In this document: positions 31,091 through 41,378 of the stretch, piece by piece
Layout: each line of letters starts with the position of its first letter
Numbering within the stretch: position 1 is the first letter of the stretch
DNA from: Cepaea nemoralis
Taxonomy: Eukaryota > Mollusca > Gastropoda > Stylommatophora > Helicidae
DNA length: 64,000 bases
Direction of reading: 5' to 3'
Assembly (NCBI GenBank): GCA_014155875.1
Contig: JACEFZ010015095.1
Location: 372,001-436,000, forward strand
Program-made: the position numbers and the translations under genes
The notes under the pieces: model-generated
The model's input: the letters and a program-made list of their open reading frames with translations, nothing else
What the model was told of the DNA's origin: nothing
Database searches by the model: none

Positions 31091-31814
31091 CTTCCAGTTG
31101 CTAGAGCTAGAAACTAGAAGAAACATGGTGGCTTGTCTACGTTGAATGTCGGACTCCACGTTCAGTTTGGTAATGTTGAATATTATACTACATCATTCAG
31201 TCAACGTTTATTGGTGTTGAATATCGTCTTAATATCCCATTAACCTCTACCATTGGCATACGTCTCGAGAAGGAGCTGGGTGGAATTCTTCAGGTAGCTC
31301 AGACTATCTTTTGGTCAGTCTAGTTTAAGTTAGCATATATATTATAATATATAGACACTATTTAAAAATTGGGTTTTTGCTTATGAAATCATGACACTTG
31401 GATACAGCTTGACAAGCCAAATCCAACGGTATCTCAACGAAGACTGTACGTTAATTCTAAGTGGAGTTATTAATATTTTTGTGTCGTGATCTACAACCAG
31501 GAAGTGTGAGGGAATCTTAGTAATTGAAGTGGTCCTAATCGCGGCCCAATAAATTGGAAGCTGACAAATTCTGCGTTCTATTACAATGTCTTGTTTATTT
31601 TAAAATGGACAACATAGTGCCATATATCATTTCATTGGGTGGTGAGGCCTAACGTGACGTATATTTTTCAATAGGATATGCCTGACCTAATTAATAATTA
31701 AAAATGACCGCCAATTGTTTATTATTCATTAAAAGTCTGTCGCATTGCTAAGAACCTGGCAAGATGTATATTTTATTGTGCATTTTGGTAACAGGAAAGT
31801 AAAGGTCACATTCC
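31091..31814. other. AT-rich spacer, no gene
   Basis: No recognisable coding sequence or repeat in about 0.7 kb beyond a short TATA-rich run near 31336-31352. Confidence 0.5.
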
Positions 31815-32095
31815 TCTTTTGATAGAATGTCGAGAGGATTGACTTCATTCAATCAATCAGGTGCCCACTCCACAATGAATGTTGGTTGCAATGGATCTCC
31901 AACACTGTCTGTCTCTCGCCTTGACTGTACATTCTGTCAAGCTGATGTTGGTCCATCTCTTGATGCTATCCTCCCATTTGTATCATTGTCTACCTCTTGC
32001 TCGCTTACCCTCAATCTTGCCTTCCAGTATGGTTTTCATAAGAGTATCATGTCTTTTAACGTGGCCGAAATATTTAAGGCGATGTGCGGCAGTAA
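31815..32095 (-). pseudogene. RTE-like LINE fragment (C-terminal module only)
   Basis: The minus strand reads HRLKYFGHVKRHDTLMKT, ILEGKIEGKRARGRQ, a stop in place of the expected Trp, then YKWEDSIKRWTNISLTECTV and RDRQCWRSI, ending at a stop near 31860 followed by ATTG repeats. It resembles the C-terminal module of BovB-type RTE elements. It is a different family from alpha, beta and gamma and is extremely 5'-truncated. Confidence 0.8.
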
Positions 32096-32597
32096 AAACA
32101 TCGATTTTTGGTCAACTTAGCTATTTTTGGAATAGTTCATTTTTAGACACCTTATCATGTCTTCTATCAGATTCTGTACTTGTTTTTGTTTAAAAACTTA
32201 TTTTTATGCAATATTCATAATTTACTGAACCCACCCTCTGTGTCAAATTGTCTAATTATTGACAATTGTTGCAAAATTGACGGTTTTCAAATCCTAGGAA
32301 CGATATCTCAGGAAAACACGACACGCGCGTGTAAGGTATCCCTGGAAAGGTCGTGAACTTCCGTAACTGTTCGTGATACTCCGTGTTCGTCTAATCGGAA
32401 GCTCTTCTGTGTACATCGGGTTTATTCGTGTCTATCATCTTCCGGAAACTTCCATATATGGAACATCGTAAGCAATCCGAGTTCGCCGATGGCTGAAATT
32501 GATCACGCGGGGTTTCCAAAATGGCGGCTTTGTGTTGTTTACACCTGGCAACGTGCTGAAAGTTCATTGTTGACGACAGACTGACACGCATTGAAAT
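32096..32597. other. Left flank of the Mutator-like relic
   Basis: AT-rich to about 32290, then more GC-balanced. No coding sequence. I searched by eye for long terminal inverted repeats shared with 34150-34680 and found none I would defend. Confidence 0.4.
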
Positions 32598-34146
32598 ATG
32601 CCTCGTTCTAAGAAATTTAACATCCAGTCATCTAGTCAACGTAAGTAATCTCTCAGACTACACCTCGCAAATGCTCGTAAGCAGCGAAAAGCCTATCAGA
32701 ACGTCGTAAACGATACAGATAATTCTGAAACTACTGAAAGTAAGCGACCCATGCCACTTCTTCCAAATCCAAGTGTTTTGACAGTGAATCTGAATGAATC
32801 AGTGCTATCGTGTTCTTCTCAAAGTTGTGGAAGTGATTCTTTTATTACCCGAAGCCAATTTAAAAGAGATACGTATAAATACACAACATCCACTAGCAGC
32901 AAGTATGATTCTGGTGACGACAATGGATATCAAAAACGGGAACACAGAGCAATAGTTGATTGTTCAGAAATTGAGGCAATAATCAAATTGTTATGTTGTC
33001 CAGTTTGTAAAAATGATAGTCTTATTTTGAAAACTGACAGCAAGAAAGCCAAGGGATTAGCTGTGTATGCAGAGTTTACTGCTCTTGTTGTGAAGAATTA
33101 GTGTGTGGAAGATACCTATCTGAAAAAAGTAATGGATCTTTTGCTGTCAACAGCCAGTCAGTATATTCAGCATTAGTTTGTGGGATGGGTGCAACAACAT
33201 TTAATAATTTTGTGATGTCGGTTCCTAAATCAATTAATCAATCAATCATTTAATTTTTGTGAAAATATGTTCGACAGGCTCATGCACAACAGTCAGGCAT
33301 AACTCTACATGACAATGATGTGCTAGATATTAGTGTCAGCTTTTATGGCACTTGGCTGACTAGAGGCCACACATCCCACATTGGAGTTGGCTGTGCAGTG
33401 GATGTTCTTACAGGAGTTTGCATAGATGCCCATGTTATGTCCACATATTGCCAGGTGTGTGAAACCACTGGTAAGACACTTTCCAGGGACAAACCAGATG
33501 AATTTGCAGCATGGAAGGCAGAACATCTTCTAAACTGTGACAACAATTTCAAAGGATCTGCTGGAATGATGGAGGTGAAGGGTGCTGTGGCGACGGTTTG
33601 TGGCCCGTCATAAACTTTGCTACACGTCAATACTTTCTGATGGTGACATAAAAACATTTGCGGAACTTACCAAGATCAAACCATATGGGGATGACATTCA
33701 GATAAACAAAGAGGAGTGTATCAACCATGTCAGTAAACGCCTTGGAACAGCACTGCGCAAACTAAACTAAACTACTTAGTAGATGTGTGTCAGGACAAAC
33801 TCAGAATTTAAATGAGTGTTTACACAGCTTGATATGGGCTCGATGCACTAAAGACAACTTTGCCTCTCGCAAGCGCGTTCAGTTTGCAGTTGTAACTGCA
33901 GCAAGAGAGTTCAACTTTGGAGCTGCTGCTGCCCAAGACACTGCCCAGTTTTATGGACCTTCTACAGGCCTGCATATGCAGAGACTAGGAACATTTAGGA
34001 TGCAGAAGCAAGTAAGAAATAGTCTGAAGTACAAGAAGGACAAACAAACTAAAAGACGCGACACTGTACGAGCGGCCAAACTGAAGAGACAAGGTGAGCT
34101 GCATGCTCTGGAGGGAGGTCCTGCATATTCAGCAGGACAATTTTAA
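32598..34146 (+). pseudogene. Mutator-like (MULE) transposase relic
   Basis: Starts MPRSKK at 32598, with an in-frame TAA at 32646-32648, then runs to 33101 with a CPVCKND zinc-binding pair. After a disrupted section it resumes at 33290 with QAHAQQSGITLHDNDVLDIS and GTWLTRGHTSHIGVG, a signature of animal proteins with a Mutator-like transposase domain. The residue before GTW is Tyr (FYGTW), where Asp is expected and is probably the first catalytic acid. Further pieces are STYCQVCETTGK, ILSDGDIKTF and CINHVSKRLGTALRKL (to 33770), then SGQTQNLNECLHSLIWARC onward (33787-34146). The section normally between the last two is missing, so a deletion joined them. Several frameshifts make it non-functional. 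Confidence 0.85.
33211..33255 (+). mobile_element. Minimal I-like LINE 3' end inserted in the MULE relic
   Basis: GTGATGTCGGTTCCTAAATC followed by AATC/ATCA repeats matches the reverse complement of the 3' end and tail of the I-like LINE at 28085-28130. Only about 45 bp is present, so it looks like an extremely 5'-truncated insertion. It lies exactly where the MULE reading is lost. Confidence 0.7.
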
Positions 34147-34739
34147 CACTCAAGGTTCAGTTTAACACTTTTTTTTCTCCGTAAAAGAGTGCATTAGTAA
34201 TAAAAAACAAAAACATAATTAGTTTTTCCCCATTTTCTGATTTCGCCAGTTTTTTATACATAAGTACAATTGTTTTAAAAACTATTTGTTAGATTTCACT
34301 CAAACTTTGCAGAGATATTCTTTATTATATCACTTACATTGTGAGTAGATTAATCTTGAAAATTACATTTTAGTTTTTGTGCTACACTAAAAAAAAAAAA
34401 AATGTCATGAAAAATGTCATTACCATTTTCACATTTTGAAAAAAAAAACTGCAAAGAGATATCATTAACATTTTCTACTCAACTTGTAAAGGGTCTATTT
34501 ATTTACACATAAAACAAAGAATTTAGCCTGTACATTAAAAAATAAATGTTTTAGAGGTACATTAAGAAATTCAAGATGGCCGCTGTTTATCTTGTTTTCC
34601 ATAGCAATCGTTAAGTACAAAGTCAATTTGACAATATTTTATCGATCAGCAGTCTTTAATATCAAACCCTATCCCATAAAAGAACATAGAAATTAAGTAT
34701 TATGGAATTAAATTTTTTAAGGTTAGCATTGCCTTAACT
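34147..34739. other. AT-rich spacer after the MULE relic
   Basis: Homopolymer-rich non-coding sequence with several A and T runs near 34165 and 34390-34450. No gene. Confidence 0.5.
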
Positions 34740-35525
34740 TGCCTCCTTGTTATTTCTTTCATCAACTCTCTTCATTCCCAGTTTTTCTAGAACCTCTGCA
34801 TTTGATTGTTTTTGTTTCCAAGAAATACAACATATTCATTTGTATATCCACATCTCCAGGGCTTCTATGCGGCTTTCAAGTTGCTTGATCAATGTCCAGG
34901 CTTCCATCATACAGTAGCGTTGAATATACGTAGCATTTGACAATTCTCATTTTTAATGCGTTATTAATCTCTCTAGATGGTAATACTGATCTTATGCCGT
35001 TGAAAGCATTTTTGGCCATTCCTATTCTCTTCTAGATTTCTATTTCACTTCTGCCATCATCTGTTATTATATGTCCAAGATAGGAGAAACTTGTTACTTG
35101 TTCTAGTATCTGCCCGTTTACTGTGATGTTCATCGATGACCTTTCCTTTTCACTGCTAATTATCATAGTTTTTGTTTTTTGGATGTTAATATCTAAGCCA
35201 CATTCTTCACTGTGCCTGTTTACTTGTTCCACTAGGTCTTGTAACTCTTGCTTACTTTCTGCTAGTAACACGGTTTCGTCACTATACTTAAGATTGTTTA
35301 TGATTCTTCCATTGATGTTAAGTCCAGGCATTTCAACTTGTTTAAATATTCTTTCTGTATATAGGTTGAAGAGGCTTGGGGACAGTTTTCATTCCTGCTG
35401 TACTCCTCTTTTTATCTCTATAGGCGACAAATAGTTATTTCCGCATCTAATAGACACCACTTGTTCCCAGACTTCATTGCACCGGATTTTATCCCATATG
35501 GCTCGGTCTCTTTCTGCAGGGCTGT
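34740..35525 (-). pseudogene. RTE-like LINE fragment with decayed RT active site
   Basis: Minus strand: IEIKRGVQQ near 35405-35425, a stop, SPSLFNLYTERIF, then an open stretch 35331-35032 containing LKYSDETVLLAE (an altered Y-x-D-D box; the second Asp is Glu), GLDINIQKTKTMIISS and SFSYLGHIITDDGRSE. Downstream pieces AKNAFNGIRSVL and KMRIVKCYVYSTLLYDG reach to about 34880. Multiple stops and frame changes. Endonuclease and terminal module are missing. Confidence 0.82.
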
Positions 35526-36288
35526 CTGCCGAAAGCATCACACAAAGTACGAGAGTCTCCGAGTCTCTGAGAAAAATGCACTTGACTTTTAAGACTTTTC
35601 GATAGAATGTGCTGTGACCTAATTAACAGTTAAAAATAGCTGCCCATTTATATTAATTAAATGCCATGTGAAATGTTTGTCGTTAGTGAAAGAACAATTC
35701 ATTAAAATATACTCACATTGTCTTAATGTACCCACTGCATTGAGACGGCTTTCTTTTGTTGATTAAATATCATGCATTAATGTAAGTAAATAAGTTTGTA
35801 AATGTTGCATAAATTAAGCAGTCACTTTCGCCAATATAATAATTGATTTATATTTCTGCTCTATAATTACACTGTTTTGTATCTAAAAGTGAGCATTTAA
35901 TAATTAAATACTAAAATTTAAAAAAACCATAACTTATTTGACAGTAGTTTATTTCACTTGAAATAATTATCTACTGCTGTGCTGCTAAGAAATAAAAGTG
36001 CTCTTTAATTAAACTACTTACAGGTTTACAGATGGGTCTGAAAACTGGCTTTTAAAAATATTTTCACTCATGTCAAATGGTGAAAAATTATACAAGTACA
36101 CAGATAAATTACTGCTACAAACAAAACTTGTATTCTGTTTATTTTTAGTAGTTAAATTGCCAGTTCTAATTATAAAATAAATACGAGTCTGCTCTGCTGT
36201 ACTAAGCAATGCTAGTGGCATGGGTCTCTGCATGTCTTTTTTGCGTCTAACATGTAACCTCTTTGTCTTGTATGATTCCTCCAACTCG
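35526..36288. other. AT-rich spacer, no gene
   Basis: Nothing recognisable; open frames here are short and lack domain-like composition. Confidence 0.5.
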
Positions 36289-36428
36289 TATGACTTGTCG
36301 CTAAGCAGGATGACTTGTCGCTAAGCTGGATGACTTGTCACTAAGCTGGATGACTTGTCACTAAGCTGGATGACTTGTCACTAAGCTGGATGACTTGTCA
36401 CTAAGCTGGATGACTTGTCACTAAGCTG
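36289..36428 (+). repeat. 20-bp tandem repeat, seven copies
   Basis: TGACTTGTC recurs every 20 bp at 36291, 36311, 36331, 36351, 36371, 36391 and 36411, with unit TGACTTGTCACTAAGCTGGA. The first two units carry TCG instead of TCA. Confidence 0.97.
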
Positions 36429-36654
36429 TCTCGTGCCTGAATGAAGGGTTTTTTCTGCCCATTTTAGAACAACTCTGGTCTCTAACTTTCATCTGCTAAC
36501 CCAAGTTGTTGCCATTAGAGCTCAGTGGCTTAGCTACCTGACTGGATTTCTGAGCATGTCGCGTATTTCTTTCTCACTATAGTATGCTTTTATTTGAACT
36601 GTTGTGTAACTGTCTTTAACTGTTTATGTCTCATCTTTCAGTCATAGTTACTCT

Positions 36655-37200
36655 ATTTGGATACCTGACACTTGGAGATGTCAATGAAAATCAGGAAAGG
36701 AAAAAAATGGAAGATGTAGTTGATGGTTATTGTTTAGGAACTAAAAATGAAAAAGGATAACAACTGATGGAATGGGCAAAACTAAATGATATGATGATTG
36801 GAAACAAATGGTTTGAATACTGTAATGGACAGCTGTACTGTACACAGAGAAAAGCCCAATTAAAAATTCCAAACAGATTGACTACATACTGATCAATAAG
36901 AGATTTATAAATGCATTAATAAATAAATAAATAAAGACAATATATAAGAATATATCAGAGACTTGTATGATGGAGAAAGAGCAGAACTGACAGTAGAAAG
37001 TAACTTAGAAGGTACATCTGTACTAAAAGATGAAGTCAGTAGTGCTATCAAACATATGAAGAAAGGAAAAACATCTGGGCCAAATGGAATCATAATAGAA
37101 GAATTAGAAGTAGTGGGACAATTTGGAGTAGAAATATTAGCTAAAATGGTGAATGATATTTACAATATTTACAACAGTGGATACATTCCTATTGATTCCA
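36655..37200 (+). pseudogene. RTE-like LINE fragment (endonuclease joined to early RT)
   Basis: Plus strand reads GDVNEN, YCLGTKNEKG-stop-QLMEWAKLNDMMIGN and a degraded YCTQRKAQLKIPNRLTTY that ends in a TAAA-repeat patch near 36910-36935. It then jumps to an early RT region, VSSAIKHMKKGKTSGPNGII (open at 36963-37340). The distance between the two is far too short, so an internal deletion is likely. It ends near 37195 at ATTCCA repeats. Confidence 0.78.
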
Positions 37201-37386
37201 ATTCCAATTCCAATTTTCAAAACAAAAATTCCAAATTCAGCCTTGTTCAACCTGCCTCTTTAGCTGTGGTTATTGTTGAGGTCCGTGGCTTTTTTGGGTT
37301 TATTCACCCTGATTCTTGTCTTGTGCTCTCTTACGAGTGAGTCCTTTCTCGGACTGATTATGTTGATTTGTGTCTATGGCGTCAGT

Positions 37387-37429
<43 letters not shown>
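37387..37429 (+). repeat. G43 homopolymer
   Basis: Forty-three consecutive G residues, preceded by GTCAGT and followed by TGTTGTG. This is the longest mononucleotide run in the window and a strong G-quadruplex candidate. Length in the assembly may be inaccurate. Confidence 0.85.
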
Positions 37430-37430
<1 letters not shown>

Positions 37431-38348
37431 GTTGTGTTGTGGCGGCTGTCTTTTGTGCCCATCTCCTGGTGATTTATTTTGTTAGTGGCAGTTTCTCGCT
37501 CTTCTGGTTGCAGTCCTTATAAGGACTTTTTATTTGGTCTTTTTACCTCCTTTTTTGTGTATAGTCCGTAGAAGCTTTTCGACGTTTTCATTTTCCTCCT
37601 TGTGCCTTTGTTCTCTTTCGAGTTTGAGTTTTTGCTGCCTTTCGATCTCTTCCTCTGTGGTCAGCCATGGGACGATTTCTCCGTCATCTATATACCATGC
37701 CTATGGATGTACGTCATCCATGTTTAAGTCTGGGCATTCTTTATAGGCACTGCAGGGCATTGGTTTTCCCTTGTGTTTCTTCTTGTGTACTTCTTTTCTT
37801 ATTCTTCCATGCACCTTCTGTATTCCTTGCACCTGAGTTCATGATCCCTTTTCATCTCTGCGATTTCTTCATCGGTGAATATTGGCGGTATTGGGGCGTC
37901 CTCTCTGCCATTGTCTGGGTGCTCATCTTGGTTTTCTTCAGAGGTCTGGCGGGATATTATTTTCCCTTTGACTATTTTGGGCATCGTGGTTGGGCTGCTG
38001 GCGGTTTTAGCTAGCGGTTCAGGTTTGGTCTCTTGTTGCTTTTCATCTTGTGGTTTCTCTGTCATTTCTTGTACAGCTTCTGTTGTTTTGTTTCAGAGAA
38101 GTTCCATTTCAGCTTTTTGTAGTTCTCACTCTGATTTAATGGTTTGCAGGATTTCTTCCTTTTCCTTCTTCATCTCGGCCATGTGCTCCATCTCTTGTTT
38201 GATGTTGTGCTGGATCTCCTTCATTTCCGCTAGTAGTTTTTCGTTGTCGCTGGTCAGAGTCAGCATCAGCAGTGCCTTGACTTGCTTCTTCAGCTCGTTT
38301 ATTTGGTGCTGCTGTCTATCTTTTACAGCTTGTGATATACCCGTGGCC

Positions 38349-38353
38349 GTCTC
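38349..38353 (+). repeat. Target-site duplication GTCTC (left) of the Gmr1-like element
   Basis: GTCTC at 38349-38353 matches 47189-47193. Reading the host LINE ORF1 across the element with one GTCTC gives a continuous frame, confirming the duplication. Confidence 0.9.
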
Positions 38354-40265
38354 TGACGTAAGTTTCCCTTCTTACTTAAGTGTTGTCCTTGGAGTGATGG
38401 GAATCAACACCACATTTTTATTACCCCAATATTATTATCCTAGAGAAACCACCAGACTCCGTCCACAAAACTCCGTCAGTCTGCAACACCTCTTTCTTAC
38501 TCTCACTCACCCCTTGATCATGCCCTCTCTCACTCTTCCCCAACATAACATACTCCACAACTCTAGCTTCAACAAATAAATACAAAACAATTTATTAAAC
38601 CAAGAGTATAGGTGTGAGAAGTGTGTGTGTGTAATGTGTAGAATGTGTGTCGAATATTCTAGTGGGTGCGGACTTAGACCAAGTAGCTGAAGAGCCCAGC
38701 CCGATCATCCCAGAAAGGATCACACCACATCTTCATTCAGTTCACGATGACCTCACCAAGGCATGAATCCATCCTGCTAGATGTCGACTTCCACCAGTGG
38801 CTGTTTGATCACTCAAAAGAACTAGTCACAGTCTGACCCTGAATCCTGCCTGGATCACACACCGTTATTATATGTCCCTATTGTTCTGCGACTTATAACA
38901 TCCTTGTCTAGTGAGGACACGAAAATACTGTTCTTTGAAATAAATGTACTTCCTGTCTCAAGTGTCTACTGTTCACACGACCATTGTTATAATAACTTCC
39001 TAATAAGTTCATACTGTTCTATTCCCATGTCATGTGGAAAAACCGTACCTATTAGTCTTTTCAACTGTCGTGTGACAACATAATACCCACTGGACTTTCC
39101 CATGTGGTGTAAAAAAAATCACTTTCTATTGTTCTGTTCCCAAGTGATGTTTGAAACATTAATCTGACGATTGGTCCTTCTCCAAAATGATGCGGAGAAA
39201 ACCATCTCTAGTATTCTGTTAACGTGTGACATTTAATAAACATTCTTACGATTGTTCCTTTAAACCCTTTTCATCATGGCTAAGTGCAAACTTTGCTGAC
39301 TAACTGCCCGCACTAAGGTCTCCATTCTCATTGACTTGAGTGACCTAAGGGAACCTGTAAAAGAGATAATAATACACTTGGTGAGAGCATCTGTCCCTAA
39401 CCTCCATTGGATGGGGGTAGGTTGACATCCTCACTCAGATACATGACAGTGAACCAACGCTGTCATGGGCATAGGAGTTCTTCACTCCGGTCTGCGGTGG
39501 GTTAAGATCAGGACAGAGCAAATGCAAAGTGTAGACCCCCAGCAGACCTCACTGGAAGATCCCATCATTGCACACTCTCCCCATCCCCAATCTCCCCAAA
39601 TATCACCCCACTACACAATTCTCACTAGCAGAGCTAATTCTCACTTCACTACTCTATTTTCAACTAGCAGCACCAATCATCACTTCATTACTCTAGCTAG
39701 TTTTACCGAGGCTACTGCTTATATTAATTAGGCCTAAATATACTCTCTACAATACCTTAAGCCCAACTGCATCAATCCTGGATGACATCTATAACTTGCC
39801 ATTAAGGCATATGTTATTTAATGTTACTTTAATCTAACACAATAGATGCTCTCCGAATTTCCTAACTGCGGCACACACACACACCAAAAAAAACACGTCA
39901 AGCCTAGCCAATTTTCTGGTCTACACTAATGTACCCCAGTCTTGTTTATTCACAGCGCTAGGAGTGTTCCCGAGAAGTCTTTGATGTTCCTGCGGGTGTC
40001 GCTCAAGGGCCCTAACTAAGTCCAAAATCTTAGCTCCCTTGTTCTTAATCAATGCAGGAGTTAACTTCTCCTGTCCTGACAGCTACAACAAGCCAGCGTG
40101 TTACAACCACAGTGCCTACAATTCCCCGACATATCTTCTGTCTCTCCAAGACTTCTCAAGGTCAGCGGTGTCTTTTGATCTAACTGGTAAACAACTGCAG
40201 CTGCAAATCATACTGTCCTTGTTATTTTTGACATCGGATTGTAACCTTGGAGTGAATTCATGACA
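38354..40265 (-). repeat. 3' LTR of the Gmr1-like element
   Basis: 1,912 bp, from TGACGTAAG (left) to CATGACA (right); the partner LTR begins TGTCGTAAG, giving short TGTC...GACA inverted ends. Open frames inside the LTR are not conserved between the two copies and are taken as chance. Confidence 0.92.
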
Positions 40266-40268
40266 TAG

Positions 40269-40277
40269 GCCCCCTCT
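40269..40277 (-). promoter_or_regulatory. Polypurine tract of the Gmr1-like element
   Basis: AAGAGGGGG on the minus strand, four bases from the 3' LTR. Confidence 0.6.
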
Positions 40278-40329
40278 TAAGAGAGTAGTCCATCTCACTC
40301 TTTTCCACTGCAAGTTCAATCCAGATGAT

Positions 40330-41350
40330 TCATTCCTCTTCTTCAGGAGCTGGGTGTCTTGACAAGAAGTCCGCTCCAACATTTTCCTTCCCAGGAATAT
40401 ACTCCACTGTGAAATGGTAGGGTTGAAGTAACAACGACCACCGCATCAAACGGCGTTGAGCTTCTGAGAAGTAGCCAGGAACATCAAGGGCTGATGATCT
40501 GACTGGACCCGAAACTTAACTCCATACAAATAGGGCTGGAATTTTTGCACGGCCCATACGAGAGACAAGCACTCTCTCTCGACGGTCGAATAATTCCTCT
40601 CAGCCTGGAGAAGTTTCTTGCTTGCGTATGCCACAGGTTTCAAAACCGAAGCATCGTCTTTTCCTTCCTGTAACAAAGGCTGCCCCAATCCCAATCCCAC
40701 TCGCATCCGTTCTTAACACAAATGGTTTGGAAAGGTCAGGGAGCTGTAACACAGGTCTGCTGATCAAGGCCTCCTTTAACCGACTATAGGCAGTCTCACA
40801 TTCTGGTGTCCAAATGATTTGGTCCGGGAATCCCTTTTTCAAGGTTTCCGTCAATGGAAGCTCCCATTTCAGTAAAATGTGGGATAAATCTTTGGTAAAA
40901 TCCACATAACGAGAGAAAGGATCTCACATCCTTCTTCGATTTTGGCCTTGGTGCACTTCTGATTTTTTCTAGGTTCTTTTCCTCTGGGACAATTTTTCCT
41001 GGAGTGATGGTGTGACCCAGAAACTCCAGAGTCTGGTAACCAATCACGCACTTGGTTGGACGAGCGGTAAGCCCTGCTTCCTTGAGTCTATTAAAAACTC
41101 TCTCCAAGGATTGCAAATGATCATCCAAGCTGTCACTGGAAATCAGAATATCATCCATGAATGATACAATGGACGGATCCTCTAAGGGATCTAGTAAAGT
41201 CCTCATCATGCGTGTAAACACACTAGGTGCATTGCTGAGTCCAAAGGGCATGACCTTAAATTCGTAATGTCCACTGGGTGTACTGAAGGCCAACAGTGGT
41301 CGAATGTCCGGTTTGACTGGTATTTGATAGTACCCCCGACTCAGATCCAC
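40330..41350 (-). pseudogene. RT catalytic half and RNase H of the Gmr1-like element
   Basis: From 41350: MDLSRGYYQIPVKPD, MPFGLSNAPSVF, the catalytic VSFMDDILISSD (about 41145-41170), LEFLGHTITPGKI and the region FLSLCGFYQRFIPHF. Frame breaks near 40900 and 40690 lead to RNase H: LRTDASGIGIGAAF, ERNYSTVERECLSLVWAVQK, QSDHQPL, and in a third frame YIPGKENVGADFLSRHPAPE, with a stop at 40332-40330. The LSRHP ending is where Ty3/gypsy RNase H domains normally lead into integrase. Here the polypurine tract and LTR follow instead. Confidence 0.9.
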
Positions 41351-41378
41351 CTTTGAAAAGTACCGAGCCTTATGGAGC

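Larger units (their letters stand above)
37230..38353 (-). pseudogene. ORF1 (gag-like) of an I-like LINE, C-terminal part
   Basis: Minus strand continues the ORF1 interrupted at 47189. From 38353 it reads ATGISQAVKDRQQHQINELK and a long charged helix (EMKEIQHNIKQEMEHMAEM...), then stops, then an open frame 38065-37799 (MTEKPQDEKQQETKPEPLAK ... DEEIAEMKRDHELRC), and in other frames EIVPWLTTEEEIERQQKLKL to about 37560. The heptad-like pattern suggests coiled coil. It degenerates through the G43 run at 37387-37429. ORF1 proteins of this group bind LINE RNA. Confidence 0.72.

Noticed and set aside
36289..36428. Regulatory binding-site cluster
   Set aside because: It is a plain 20-bp tandem repeat with no adjacent gene.
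37273..37485. Poly-Gly plus-strand frame
   Set aside because: It results from the G43 run; the flanking sequence belongs to a minus-strand LINE ORF1.
38354..40265. Open frames inside the 1.9-kb LTRs as LTR-encoded genes
   Set aside because: Frames differ between the two LTR copies through small indels and show no domains.
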